DNA of 64,000 nt from Deuterostichococcus epilithicus (GCA_033439295.1 JAVTLE010000015.1:2542001-2606000), one strand, 5' to 3'; counted from the first letter of the stretch, positions 24,701-49,931 are shown. The notes: generated from the letters alone by a model not told the origin. Translations and numbers: made by a program.

Positions 24701-26225
24701 CCATCTCTTCCTGAATGTCACAGCCAAAGGGTGTCCCTGTAGTGCGGCATGTATAAGTGCATGTGCATTGGGCAACACGGCGCCGTCACTACTGTCTAAT
24801 GGTTATAATGCTCACGACGACTGCTTTGTGACGAGGCACCACCTGGCAGCTCCAATGCCGGCCAGGCCTGACGAGAAGCTGGCTGCAGAGCTGGAGGCTG
24901 CCACCCGAGGGCTGAGGATAAATATCTTCGCCACCAGTGCCAGGCTCCGAAGGGCGGGCAGGGTGGGCAGGCACTCGATGCCCTTGAGGTCACTGGCGCA
25001 CCGGACCTCCACCTGGAGGTCTGCGAGCAGGAGCATTGCGGACAGCGCCTGCGTGCCAGGGGCCAATCGCTTGGCGCCCTTCCAGCGAAGGCTTGGGTTG
25101 CGGGGCGGCAGGGCAACCAGGGTGCAGAGGAAAGAAGCACCAGGCCATTTATGTGCATGCAGTGGCAGTCTCAGCCTTGCGCACAGCATCCATCATGCAT
25201 GAGAAGGGTAGAGGGGCACGGCATTACAGCGACACAAGAACCGACACCCTGCATCCATGGCGGCCCAACTGCATCCGGTGCAAGCCTTGCTGTCGGCTGC
25301 GAGTGCGTGCGAGTTGTCCGTGCCGAGGACGATCAGATCACACTAATGTCAACTGTTCGCAGGGGTCGACGCATACTGTCCGATTGCAATTTGATTGGCA
25401 TCGCACCTGCAGGTTGACGGGTGATGGCTCTTCACGCGGGCGAGTCAGTTGCATCTCCGCCACCAGGCGCCGCAGCTGCGTCAAGCCGCTGAGCGCCTCG
25501 AGGCACGCCAGGCTGTGCATTTCCAGCTGCTGCAGGGTTGCGCTGCACGCGGTGATGCTCGCCAATAGGGTGGCCGGCGGGCTGGCCTTGAGGCGGCGCA
25601 TGTGGACGCCGGTGGTCCACAGCCTGACATGCAGACGCGCCAGTGGTGGCCCCTACATCAACAGGGCATATTCCTCATCGAGGCTGTCTTTGAATATCTG
25701 AATTGATCCGATCGACAAGTTCTGTTCATGAGCAGCCTGCTTTCCTTTCAGAAGCGGGCGGGATTGCTAGGTTTGTCATGGGACTGAGCACACAGAAGCC
25801 ACCTGGGACAGGAAAGGCGTTAGGGGCAGGACTGCGTTGTCTTCTGAGCAGCAGCAATCGAGATGGCGCAAGGACCGCAGGCGATCCCGGCGTCCCGCGG
25901 CTGCGAAACTGTCGTGTGGCTGGTCCCCTTCCAGCGTCACGCGCTGCACAGCAGCCAGCCCCGCCGCCGCCCAGCTGCGGCACAGATGTATATCATATGA
26001 AAGCAACGTAGGCAACGCGATGGAACAGACTTATGATGAAGGTGATAACGTGCAGCACCGCAGCAGGAAATATTCGGTCAGAAGGAGTCACCTGTGGCAC
26101 ACGAGGCGTGCGGCGGATGCATCGTGTGGGTCCCCCAGGCAGCCGAGCACGTTCACCAGCACATCAGCTGGAAGGCTGGCGGCAAGATTTGATGCAAGAT
26201 CCAGCCTGACGTGCATGTCGGACAT
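21721..26225 (-). CDS. F-box/LRR protein A
   Basis: A substrate-receptor-like protein: an N-terminal F-box (Skp1-binding in SCF ubiquitin ligases) followed by leucine-rich repeats. The start codon is at 26223-26225 (MSDMHVRLD). Exon 26092-26225 gives the F-box LPADVLVNVLGCLGDPHDAS then ARLVCH, and joins 25803-25974 (SWAAAGLAAVQRVTLEG). In-frame exons follow at 25407-25652, 24843-25048, 24336-24634 and 23961-24148 (LTGLQHLDLEAGG). LRR exons continue near 23690-23800, 23445-23545, 23225-23330, 22830-23140 and 22290-22510 (LTGLTALDLRF). The last is 21721-22041 (TGLTSLEALMIDRL), ending in TGA at 21721. Borders below 23.9 kb are approximate. Paralogous to the gene at 28306-33567 and to the pseudogene at 26.8-27.6 kb. 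The substrate is unknown. Confidence 0.85.
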
Positions 26226-26821
26226 ACGAGGTCCCGGGAATCCCTTGGCAGTCGGTGGCAGTGCACTTGTTCTGCCGAATTTGCAAAAGCTTCGCGGTGT
26301 GAGGGCTAGCGGCTTGCACGTTTGGGTGTTCACAGCGAATCTATGTGCATGAGATGTTAGGTTTGCGACAAAGGAGCTTCCACGAAGCGCCTCGAAGTCA
26401 ACAGTGCCTGGTTCTTCCGAGTGCAGGCAGGTTGCGCTCTCACAACTCTCGGAGGGCTGTGCAACGTCGGATCGTAGCCTCCAAAGCCGATACAATGTTT
26501 TTTAAGAAAGATCGATAACACGAACGCGCTGAGAATGACAAGCGTCGCAAGGACCCTCCTAGACCAGTCCTAGACTCGAGAGAGGGGTTTCAGAGGCAGT
26601 CAAATGGCGGATCCGTCGGCGGGGAGCGACAGGCAAGTCAACACTGTCCTCGACTATGGAACTATGGACACGAAGACCGAAGCGCGAGCTGGGAGGATTG
26701 CAGTCAAGCGGTCTTGGCCGAACAGCATGTGCATAATCACAAGAATCAACCAACCTGAGAAGTTGGGCTGACCGGAAGGGCACCAAGCGCGCGAAAGGCG
26801 GCGGCTGCAGGAGGGCATGCA

Positions 26822-27550
26822 GGTGTGTAGTCTGGCCTGCCTTACAGCGCTGACAATGCTCGAACTGCGCTGGCTGTTCATGCGGACGCCGGCGCATGCG
26901 GCGTAGCTGGCCGCGGTGCGTGCTGGGGGCGCTGCCGGCTCTGGCTGATGACCTGCGGCTCGAGGGTGACCTGCAGGACCCCGATGGCGGCTAGCCTTTT
27001 GGCGAGCAGCTGGGCACATTCTCGTTCACAGCCTGCAACGCCATCGTGCAGGTATGCCGAGGAGCGAGGTGCGAGACATGTGAATTACTGATACTGCTGT
27101 AGTTGCGGGCTTTGTTAGGCACAGAAATCTGTGGGAAATGGTCCGAGTGACGAGCCCCTGGACACTGTCGAACGCCCGGCAGATCGCCAGCGTCACTCGT
27201 GAGGACGCCGCCCTTGACCTTGTGAGCCTGGAGGTCAAGCTCGATCCAAATATCACATAGTCTCCTGTATGTTATGATGCTATTGCTTGACGTTGGCATT
27301 GTACAATGATGTGTATGGTTGCCTGTAGGCCATGGGCCACTGCACTGTGACCTCCCTGGACCTCGACTCCATCGCCAACCCGAGAAACGAAGGGCTGGCG
27401 GCGCTAGCTTTCCTGCAACGCCTGGAGGTGCTCACTGTCAGGTGCTCGGACGATGCCGCTGGGCTGACGCAGGCAGGCGTTGCGGCGCTGGCAGAGCAGC
27501 TGCTGCTGATGCGCTACTGCAATGCCAATTGCCAGAAGGGGCCACACTGA
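26822..27550 (+). pseudogene. Inverted, frameshifted F-box/LRR paralogue fragment
   Basis: A plus-strand remnant of the C-terminal half of an F-box/LRR gene, inverted relative to its neighbours. After an AG at 26821 the frame reads LACLTALTMLELRWLFMRTP, then a stop. A different frame continues with VLGALPALADDLRLEGDL. Together these match the single exon of gene A that reads LAQLTGLTALDLRF and later VLAALPALVRLRLEGEV, so a frameshift near 26905 has broken it. A second exon at 27331-27550 (after ctgtag, TGA stop at 27548-27550) reads TSLDLDSIANP, FLQRLEVLTVRC and GVAALAEQLLLMRY, the counterpart of gene A's last exon (LHRLELLIIRC, DVAALAAQLPLLRC). No F-box is found upstream. Probably a pseudogene, though the second exon alone is intact. 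Confidence 0.65.
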
Positions 27551-28305
27551 GGCCATCAGATGTGCCATCCATCAGCTGTCAAAGTCAGGCATTTTCCCTC
27601 TCGGCACTGTGGGCAGGCGTGTGTAAAGTGTCAACCTCTTCCAGAGCTGATCTCATGAGATCTTCACACAAGTGATGGGTCCATACAATGGTGCGATGAT
27701 GACGCACACAGACTGCCGACATGCATGGCGCTGCTGGCGCGTGACGCATTGCCTTGACCTTTGCGCTTTCATGCGTGTGCAGCTGCGGGGTAGCACAATG
27801 TTGTTAACCTGGGGTTCGAAAGACATTCGGCTGCGCGGTGCAAAGACAACGTGGCGCCTGGCGCCTGGTGCATGAAGAAACGTGCCCTAGCAGGGAGGGG
27901 CATGAAGACACCGATACACAGCAGGTAGCAGAGCAGCTTCAAGATGCACATGCGGCACGACATGCTCCTGCAGAAAAGACGCCAAGGTTTTGTTGCAACG
28001 AAAATTTAGACTCATGCCGTTATCTCAAGATGCTGGCGCATTTGGATCGTACCACCACGCAGGCAGCAGATGGATGCAGAGTGGCTGCCGATGTGGGTAG
28101 GCATCTTATTAATTGAGTTGGTGCCGCCCAACATTCGCTGACTGAGAAACACCGAAAACTGCACGAGGCCGACAAGAGCGCACTCTGTTGAGCACTGCTG
28201 TCACGATGTGCACATTTCTGCTGGTGTTGCTGTATGGCATCAATCGATTTCCATCAGTCGAAACTCCTGTCCGTGGATGTCAAGATTTCAAGCATATGTC
28301 AGGAT
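27551..28305. other. Intergenic, nothing recognised
   Basis: This stretch lies between the inverted pseudogene and the 3' end of F-box/LRR gene B. Frames are short and have no motif or splice partner. It should contain the 3' UTR of gene B. Confidence 0.5.
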
Positions 28306-31300
28306 TTACGTGCCATCGCCGCTTCCGCCCAAGGGGTCCCCAGGTTCCGGCGGCATAATGAAGTGATACAGGTCTGCTGACGGCGGGTCGCCACGGCGCC
28401 AGCGAGCGAAGCGCCGCCGCGGCAGCGCTGGCAGCTGGAAGGTGCGCTGCTCAGCTGCAAAGGCCTCCTGCAAGGCGACGCCACACCTCAAGGTTGGCGC
28501 TTGTGTTGGCTGCTCTCATCACGCCCGGGAGCTATGCTTGCAGATCCGCCAGGACAGGACCGTCAGTCCAGCGCCAGCGTGCACCCAGCTCGCTGAAACC
28601 TTGGCAGACAGCAGTTCAGGTGAGCTCACAGGAACAGCAGCGGCAGCGGCGGCAGTGCGCTCAGCCCCACCTTGGACAAGTCCGGCGGCTGCACAGCGTT
28701 CAGGTACTGCAGCTGCGGCAGGGCGCCCGCAAGCGCCGCCAGCGCCGTCGCCGTCAGGGGAGCGCCGCGGAAGGTGTGCCCCGAGGCGAGGTCCAGCACC
28801 TCCAGGGCGGTCAGCACGGCCAGGGAGAGCAGGGCGCCGGCGGACAGGTCGCGCTGCTCCCGCAGCGCCAGCGCCGTGAGCCGCGTGCAGCCGGCGATCG
28901 CCTGTGCATGGCACATGTGCCTTTGGGTTCAGGGTGATGGGTAGCATTGACCTCAATCGCGGGGGTCACTGGCGGCGGCAGAAGGATTTCGAAACATGTG
29001 GACGCCTGGGTATCAGGCGATGCCGCCCGCGCATGTCTGTGGACCCAGCGGAACTGCTGCAGAAACAGCGCACAGCGCAGGCGCATTAGTGGTGCCAGGC
29101 GCTCGACCTGCGAAAAGCCCTGCTGGCTTGATGGAGGCGCGGCGTGCGAATAAGAGACGGCTGGCACCTCCGCACTGCTAGCGGCAAGGCTGCAACTGCG
29201 CCGCCCAGTGCCAGGCTCGTGTGGCGCAGCAGCATGGGTCCTTCAGAGGCAAGGAAGCCATTTGGAGCATTGGAACCCAGTGGCAAGTCCTGACACGTGC
29301 AAGCGGGGCAATGAATGCATATGCGCACCTGGACGACAAGGCTGGTCTGCGGGCAGTCGACAGACCGCACGTCGGCGTCGAAGTCGGCGTCGAAGCCCAG
29401 GCACAGAGCGCGCAGCGCCGGCAGCGCCGCCAGGGACCGGAAGCCAAGCGCCGCGGAGCCCTCCAGCATGAAGATGGCGGGGAGGTCCGCGCGCTGCAGC
29501 GCGGTCAGCCGCGCGATGCCGTCCATCTGCCGCGGGATAACAAGGGGCTGCATCGTCAGAGGACGGAGATGGACTTTCAATGATGACAGCACGTGGCGGG
29601 CAGGTTCGCCAGCTGCAGCGGTCCACAGGGCGATGCCGTCGTTCGTTCTGCAGACAACGAAAGATTGCATCGTCAGAGGCTCGAGGCGGCTCTGATGACG
29701 ACGGCATGCAGCATGAAGACGCCTAGGACTGCCGCACCATTGGTCGGCCGGGGCGACGCCTTAGGTGGACATGAAAGGGGAATGTGACGGCAGCAGAACC
29801 GAGGGCCTTGGGTGCAAGCACAAGCCCAAGTGCAGCCGAGTTGAGTGTGCCACATTCACCGGCGGCAGCCAGCAGGCGTCAAGTTGCATCAGAAAACTGC
29901 CCAGTCTGACCCAGCTGACGGTGGCTGCTGAGAGTCGGGGCCATCAGTCGTGCTGAATCACGGTTCAGTTGCTACATCATCCGGGCGGCCACTTGCGGCG
30001 GCGCCGCCTGCTCCCCAGTGCAGCCCGCACATGCTCAGGGCAGATGCAGAAAGGCCTTCAGGAGTTTCCACCGGATCACTGTCCAGCACTCTTGACATTC
30101 ACCACGTAGCCGTTGGGCGGCGCTCGCAGCCGGGTGCAGCCGGCAAGCGCCGCGGCGACGGGATCGTTCATCGTCATCGCCAGCAGGTGCTTTGCGAACT
30201 GGCTGCCCACCTCCAGGCGCGTCAGCCGCAGGTTGGCAAGCGCCGCCAGCGCCTGCGCATTTGCGTCAGCGTGGGCATTAATCACAGACGGCAGGCTCCG
30301 AAGTGTGCAGCAGATGCATCGTCATCAATGCAGCCAGGCGGGCCGGAAGGTTTGACAGCCAGGGTGACAGGCGGCTGCTGTTGGAGTTGTGCATGTCCGC
30401 CAGCCTGGCGAGTCGGCATTCCTGGTGGTGCCCGAAACTCAGGGCGGAGTCTGATCAGCCACAGGTGCAGCGACTGTCACAAGCCAGGGGAGCCAAAACA
30501 ACACAGGGTGCACTCAGCACACGGGGGTGCGGTGTGGAAGCGGGAAGCAGGGAGTGCAGAGGCGCACATGGCGGCTGCCGCTGACGTGATGCATCCAGTT
30601 GCGGCTGCTGGACATGCACTGGGCGTCCCCCGTTCCGCCCGCCTCGTCGCCTGCCATGACCAGGGACCGCAGCGCAGGGAAGGCGCCCCTGCCGCCGAGT
30701 GCTGACCATGCGTCCCTGCGCAGGAACAGCAGCGCGAACGTGCATCTGGGATCGTCCAATTGGAGCGAAACGGCGGCGGGCAACCCGTTTAGGGTGCGTG
30801 AGCTCAGGATGCATCCGCAGTGCCTGGCGCCATGCGACGGAATGCGCGGTGTGGTGGCCAGTGCGCACCTGGAGAGGAACCCTTTGGCGCTGCGGGCGCG
30901 GTCCAGCCGCAGCGCCGCCAGCCGCGGCAGTGACCCCAGTGCCTGCAGCAGCGGCGGCAGCCCCGTCGCCGAGTCTGCAGCGCATGCAAACGCATCAGCC
31001 ATCTGTTTGGGTAAACCCTCCAAGCTGCATCCTTTCTGTGCACCAGATGTCGAGCGGCCCTGGTAAATAGCCCACGGCTCTGGCGTGACCCTCCGGCACC
31101 CCGCACAGGCTGCTGCGGGTGACGCCGCACACTGTGCCATGGGCTGTGGCGTGCGACCGACCGAGGCAGCAGGCCCGCCGGCATGCCTGCCTCCACTACA
31201 GCGCCAGGATGCGGACAATCTCCCGAAGAAAGGTCATGCCACCAGCGTTCCGAGTGTCCTCCCACAACCTCCATCACAGCAGAGCCGCTCAGCAGGCAAC

Positions 31301-33567
31301 GGAAGACCGAGCATGTTCCTGCCCGTCTGGTGTCACGAAGCGTGGGCCGCTCACCACGGGCAACGCCCTCGTCCTGGGCCAGCAGGCCGCGCCGCAGCCG
31401 GCCGCCGGCCTGGCAGCACATGTCGGCGTTGGCGAGCCGCACCGCCGTCAGCGCCGTCAGCCGGCACAGCGTCGCCGTCAGCGGTGCAGCGGCCTCGGCG
31501 CTGCCCTGCGCCCCGTAGATGTCCAGGGACAGCCACTGCAGGCGGGTCATTGCACCTGCAGCGCACAATCAGCGGCGCGGCTGAGCGCCCCTGCCTATGG
31601 TGCGTGTGGCACGAGTGCTTCCTGGCGCTTGAGTGCCTGCTGCAACTCGGCAGCGTCATGTGAGGCCAATGAGGAGCACTGTGTCCGGCAGCAATGGCAC
31701 GAAATGTGCTAGCGCAAGAGGCACTCGGCGGCAGACAGCAAGCAGCTTGGGTTGATGCCGGCCTCACATGTCGTGAACAAATATGGCAAAGCGAGCCGCG
31801 TCGCGGACGGCTTCAAATGCAGCTGGCATCACTTCCTGTGCCACTGTTGGCCGGAGAGCCGACAGGCAGGTCACCAGACACTGTCGCGACGCTGGTTCAG
31901 CACATTGCTCACCCCCGATTATTCTAGCGGCTCCGCATGAGAAGATACCGTGCAGGCGCAGGGACTGCAGGTGCGGCGGCGCACGCATCAGCGGCCAGGC
32001 GCCGTCCAGCAGCAGCGCCGTCAGCTGCCTGCAAGTTCGAAACAGGGTGGTTCTTCCCTGTTGCTTGTCGACAGTGTCCGATGTGTGCCCCGAGTGCTTT
32101 GGAGATTCAGCCGCAACCACGGCGCTGTTAGCAAATCTTCCGCCACCATGCAGCCCGCGCACATGCTTGTGCGGCAGCCAAGCATGTGGCGGCACTCCGT
32201 GGCTCTCGGCCTGTGCGTGAAAAAGGCACCTGAGCGGTGCCAGCTGGGCGGAAAGCTCTGCCGCCAGCTTGGGTACTGCCATTTCGCAGACGAGGTCTGG
32301 CGTCCACAGCCGCAGCCGCCGCAGCGCCGCCGCAGTCGCCAGCCGGGCGACTAGGCTCGGGTGCAGCGGCGTCGATGTCCGCAGCTCCAGGCATGTCAGC
32401 GCACTCGCCGTGTCCAGCACCTGGCGCCGTTGCGATGAGCCAGCCTCGAGCTGGTGCCGTGCAATGTCAGAGTGGCCAGTAATGCATCTTGCGCCAGCGC
32501 GTGGCGCCACAAGAATACACCAGCGCAGCGCTGCTCCAACAGAGGCGTGCGGATAATGTTGAGGTGCGGAGATGCAGTCCACCCAAAGTGTCTGGTCTGA
32601 CGTTCCGGTGCACACCGAATGTGACATTGAGCAGTGCGCACCACCACTCTCAACATACGAACCGTGCTTAGGTGCGAGCGCTCACCGGCAGCTCGAGGGG
32701 TTGGCTGCAGTCGCCCGGCGGCAGCAGCCGCAGCTGCAGCAGGCGCGGTGGTGCGGGGCCTGGCAGGTCCGCCGGGCCGTCCCACTCCAGAATAGTCAGC
32801 CGCCGCAACGACGCCAGCGCTGTGCAGACCTCCGCCACCGCCCGCTGCGACGCCTTCTGGCCACGCTTGCTGTTGCCGACGCTGCCGTCAGGCGCGCCGC
32901 TGATTGCGACGTGTCGCAACTCCCGCAGCTGCATCGCAGGGCAACATTGAAGGTGACAGGCGCATGCTTGCCAACGCACATGGAGCATTCAGTGGCGGAC
33001 GTCAGGGTTGCTTGCACATCTTCTGCGGCCACACAGCGTCTTCAGCGTGGAAGTAGCACTCTCGGTGCCTCTGCCATGCCAATCCAAGGAACCCACCTGC
33101 GGAACCTGCGCCGCCAGCAGCCGCCAGTCGTGCGCAGACAGCGTGCGACCGTCCACACGCAGCCACTGCAGGCACCTGAAGCTGCCAATGAAGGTCAGCG
33201 CCCGCCCATTGGTGACTGGGTTGGCGGCATCGCGCAGGCTGACCCGTACCGCCTGCGCCCAACTGCGCAACGACACACAGAGCACGCGGTGTCACGCGAG
33301 GTGAGAAGGAGAAGCAGGCTGTGCCAAATGTGGCAGCATGTACAGGTGAGTGTCGTGTTCTGGGCGGCACGATGTGTGCTGCTTAGGAATGCACCACGCG
33401 CCACTGCAAGGCACGCACCCTCGGCACGCCAGGGACGCCTGCTGCAAGTCCCCGTCGGGAAGCAGCTCAATGATGGTACCTGAGATATCGACCGGAAGCA
33501 AGACCTGCCCTGAGCCCGGTTCTGCTTGCACCGAGAGCATCGTTGACCAACAGTGAGGCCGCCGCAA
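28306..33567 (-). CDS. F-box/LRR protein B
   Basis: A second minus-strand F-box/LRR gene. Start at 33567 (MRRPHCWSTM). Exon 33419-33567 carries an F-box-like LLPVDISGTIIELLPDGDLQ then ASLACRG. It joins in frame to 33097-33262 (WAQAVRVSLRDA, FRCLQWLRVDG), then 32686-32928 (LASLRRLTILEWDG). Further LRR exons lie at about 32233-32423 (ALTCLELRTSTPL), 31955-32030 (QLTALLLDGAWPL), 31340-31555 (LCRLTALTAVRLANA), 30870-30990 (LPRLAALRLDRA), 30600-30790, 30110-30300, 29329-29526 (LAALPALRALCLGF) and 28640-28910 (LTALEVLDLASG). The last exon 28306-28486 ends in TAA at 28306-28308 with FQLPALPRRRFARW, a C-terminal motif shared with the LRR gene at 1-1098. Probable SCF adaptor; substrate unknown. The upstream intron at 29.5-29.76 kb contains a decayed copy of the exon 29329-29526. 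Confidence 0.8.
29551..29760 (-). repeat. Exon echo in F-box/LRR B intron
   Basis: Minus-strand 29585-29657 (NDGIALWTAAAGEPARHVL) is a degraded copy of the start of exon 29329-29526 (MDGIARLTALQRADLPAIFM). The adjacent intronic sequence is copied too: tgcatcgtcagagg occurs at 29551-29564 and again at 29668-29681. A weaker third copy (VLGVFML) lies near 29700-29740. Confidence 0.6.
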
Positions 33568-34576
33568 TATCAGGGAAGGCGCTGTGCTCTGTCAGCGCCA
33601 GCCGAGCGAATGTAGGATCATAATCGGTTGCTGAGGGACTACGTGCTATAGGTAAGCAGGCTTGGCGAGCCTGCGATGAAGCTGCCGCATGACCGGTTGG
33701 GCTGCTGATTCAAGATTCAACTGAGATCCGACGTCATCTTGCTCGATTGAAAGGGCGAGCTGCCTCGGTCGAGTGATCAATTGGGGTCAAGAGGGAATCC
33801 ACTCCTCTTACGTTTACGAACACCGCTTCACATCTCTGCTACAAGGACCAAGCCGTGGAAGCTGTCGGCGTGCCTGCAGACTTGCAAACTCTGTGCATCG
33901 CCTTTGCTCGCAGAGCCTGTAACGCGCTTGATGCTCAGATTGTGATGGCACAGCCTTAAGAACTGACCCAGAAGCTTTATTGGTCTGCTGCTCCGTGCGC
34001 GTGCGCATGATGCAAGGCAGCAGGCTGGAGACAGCACCCCCAGCCAGTATGTCAGGCTGCATCACCCGTGCTGCCCTGCGCCTTGCCCGCACGACGCACA
34101 GCTGCAGACTTGGAGCCCTGCAACACATACAGCAGCAGCATTTGCAGCGTACAGACAGGGGTGAGCTGTCCCGATGCTCTAACAAATCGGAGGAGCATCG
34201 CTGCGGTCGAATATATGACAGTGTAAAGGATGCAGCCTGCCTTCTCACACCGTGCATGATACTCTCCAGGGAACATTTCCAATTCTGTGGTGGCATACTC
34301 ATGCGTCTTGGGTCTGCAGGTCCGGTCTGGGTGGATGCGCTGCCAAGGTGCATGCGCGGCATGGCTGCCGCTGCCCAGAGCATCGAAGGTGGGGGCCTGC
34401 AAGCCCCATGCCACCGTCAGTTTAGGGCTGCTGCAGCCTAGGCACGGCGCTCTGGCGCGCCATCCTGCCGCTGCTGATGAGCGTGCCGCCCGCTGTGCCA
34501 TGTCGCAGGCAGGCTGCCCGCCAGACCTCCGTGGCCCTGGCCAGCCCAGCTGCATGTAGGTCACGGCTTCAGACCC
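33568..34576. promoter_or_regulatory. Divergent intergenic region
   Basis: About 1 kb between the start codons of F-box/LRR B (minus, 33567) and alanyl-tRNA synthetase (plus, 34577). It must hold both promoters and 5' leaders, perhaps with non-coding 5' exons. No TATA box or other element stands out. Long frames here, including a long minus-strand one from 34052, lack family motifs. Confidence 0.45.
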
Positions 34577-44418
<9,842 letters not shown>

Positions 44419-44843
44419 TCATGCCTGCTCGAGGACTGGCATCGTTATCGACGTGCCGATGCAAAGCACTGTTCGTTGGTGCTCTGATGCACATAGTGCA
44501 GAAACAAAAATATGGGGACCTGACAAGGCAGAAGTATGTGGCCAGAAACTTTCCTGTATGAACCGTAAACTGAGGATGAGACTGCCGGAAGTGGTGCAAG
44601 GTGTCGAGTCGTAGTACAAACATCACTGGGAACAACCCACGTTACTGTGCCCTCCCTGCACGCCGAGCGATGCTGAGGGAGTTTTTGACTCGTATTGCTT
44701 ACTCACCAAAGACACCATGTGTTCTGTTGCTCTGTTTTCTGTTGCTGCGATGATCCTAAGTCTGGTCACTTACTGGTCCTGAGTATATATCTTTGTTTGC
44801 CAAGTAGCGAACGCCTCGGTATCCACCAAGGTCCTCAAGTTGC

Positions 44844-45640
44844 ATGGACAGCTTTGCAAGCATCCTGGCCCCTGCAGGGATCGAGCAGGTAAGCAGGTAA
44901 GTGTGGCAATAACCAGTATGTGACCGCCCAATCATATCCGTCGCGCGCACCCCTTGCAGGCTGCGGGTCTCCCTCCTCTCCACTACTGGAAGAAGCACGT
45001 GATGTTGTCATGCGCGTAGGGAACTCGAAAAGACTGCAAGCGTGTGGTGCAATGGTTGCATAGGCAGTCGACGGCTGATGCACACAGCTGGCAGTGCTGC
45101 AGCCTGACTCGGCGGGGCCGACTGGCAGCGGGACCTGCGGCAACAGCGGCGGCTGGTTGCGTTGCGCACAAGCTGGCAGATCAAACGCGTCCCCGTCGAG
45201 CCTGCCCTCTCACCGCTGCTTGCGCTGCTGGCAGCGGGCTTGATGAGCTGGCATCAGCGTCACCGCGCACAGCTGGACGCTTGCATGGTTGATATGCAAG
45301 CGAGGCGATCTCCCATGGCCAACAACTCAAAAAACTGCTTGAGGTATCTCTGCTATGCCTGCGGGTCTCTGTTGGGGATCGTCGTTGGGGCGGGTACGTC
45401 TGCCGTGCGTGGCGCCGCCAATTAGCTGAGTCCATGGAGCCCACCGCTGCAGGTATCCCCGCACACAGGCGGATCGGGAGGAGGCTTCTGCCGTTTGTGA
45501 ATCTGCAGCAGCCGGTGCAGGCGTGGGAGCCGCCGGGCATACCAGGGCGCCCCTCATTGAGGTGACGGCCTGGCGGCCAAGTCGACGGTGGATCTCGTGG
45601 GCAATGCGCTGCTGCCAGATGGGCGAGGAACAGGATGAAG
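44844..45640 (+). CDS. Small hypothetical protein, possibly membrane-associated
   Basis: Not recognised. The first exon 44844-44888 (MDSFASILAPAGIEQ before gtaagc) joins in phase 0 to 44960-44998 (AAGLPPLHYWKKH before gtgatg, after ttgcag). Downstream there are coding-looking stretches at about 45130-45300 (WQRDLRQQRRLVALRTSW, then SPLLALLAAGLMSWHQRH), 45300-45394 (LRYLCYACGSLLGIVVGAG before gtacgt) and 45454-45558 (IPAHRRIGRRLLPFV). The hydrophobic runs suggest one or two membrane segments. How exon 2 connects to the later pieces is unresolved, because an in-frame stop precedes the 45130 stretch. It follows AlaRS in the same orientation by about 430 bp. Confidence 0.4.
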
Positions 45641-46102
45641 TGCCCTGATAGCTTGTTGGCCTCCGACCTGGGGCGCAAGCAGGCGCAGGCGTTCCAGCGC
45701 CCCAGGCGTTTATGTGGCGCTAACTGTCAGTCCTGTGCGGTGGTGCTGGCAGCCTGCGCACATTCGTTGCACCAGCGCGTTTCTGCTTCGTATTGGGTCA
45801 GAAGTTATACTTTCAAGTCTGAGTAGCGTGACAGCATTTTTTATGGCATGCACATGACCCGTACAAAGTGCACTTCCACTCTTCCAGACCCTCTTCCGGT
45901 GGACGTTGCATGCGGGTCTCGATCGTTGCATCTTAGTCATTTGATCTTAACAGAGCCCCATCTCTGGACCAGCTGCGCACCCGTCCTGCTAGCCGTGCTG
46001 CCAATTGATAATCGCAGAACTGCCAGCTGGTTGCTGTGCAAGACATATAGTTTTCACGGAACTTTCTGCCAAACGGAAGGATCGCTGAGCCTTTCTGATG
46101 TT

Positions 46103-48999
<2,897 letters not shown>

Positions 49000-49464
49000 G
49001 CGGCGCTGGATGTGTTGTGGTTTTGGGGTGGATTGGCGCAAGAGCGTGTGTGACGGGATGAGGCGGGAATAAGATGTTTAACAGCGTGTGTGGGCGAGAG
49101 CCAGGAGTCGACTGAAATGATGTGTGCCTGGTGCCGCCAGCTATAACCGAAGTCGAGGTCGCGATCGAACGGCAGGAAAAAGCAAAGCAGCCGAGTATTG
49201 AATCGGTGTTGGGTACTGATCTCGTTTTGATTGGCGCGCACAGTCATACATGATGGCAACTTGGCAGTCATCAACCAGTACCTAGCTAGTACAACCAGTA
49301 TCTTGTTAGACTCGTTCGGACTATCTGCACGCGATCCTCACTGCATCGTGCATCCAGTCCTGTCCTGTCGCTCTCATCGGTTTTGTAGTAGGAGCTTCAC
49401 ATGGCGCTGCTGCTTCGAGGGGCGGCCGGGTCTGACTACAATATTACGGCTGCTGGTTTGGAGG

Positions 49465-49497
49465 GACATGTAAGATCGAGGGACATGTAAGATCGAG
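49465..49497 (+). terminator. Duplicated ggacatgtaagatcgag with TGTAA
   Basis: Two direct copies of ggacatgtaagatcgag place TGTAA at 49469-49473 and 49486-49490, about 470 nt after the Rab stop. This is a possible polyadenylation signal pair. The rest of 49000-49931 shows no gene. Confidence 0.4.
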
Positions 49498-49931
49498 AGC
49501 TTGTTGGCGCGGCGAAGAAGGATGAAGGCCGGGGAAGAGGAGCCGAGTACTGGGGAAAGGTGCTATAAAGAAGGGGATTGGAGGGAGGCGACCGTTCATC
49601 ATGCCGTGCTGGCCGCTGCTGCTGCCTAGCCCTCGTTATAGAAGGCTGTTACTCAGCAGCAGAAACGAACTCCGACTTGCGAAGATGAAATGAGGAGAAA
49701 CCCTTCTGAGATTACAGCACTTTGTACTATGTGTATATGAACCGACCGTCGAAGGCTGCAGAAACTAATACCGCCGAAGCGGCTCCAGAATGCGGCACAT
49801 AGACGATGCAGAAATTGTTGGTTCAGCCTTCAACCTCGACAAGCAAACTCATTTGCCACTGCCAGGCTTCTTCATCCTGATGATGTTAATACTCGCTTCG
49901 ATTGCCTTCAGAACGGGGTCTGAACTGCTCA

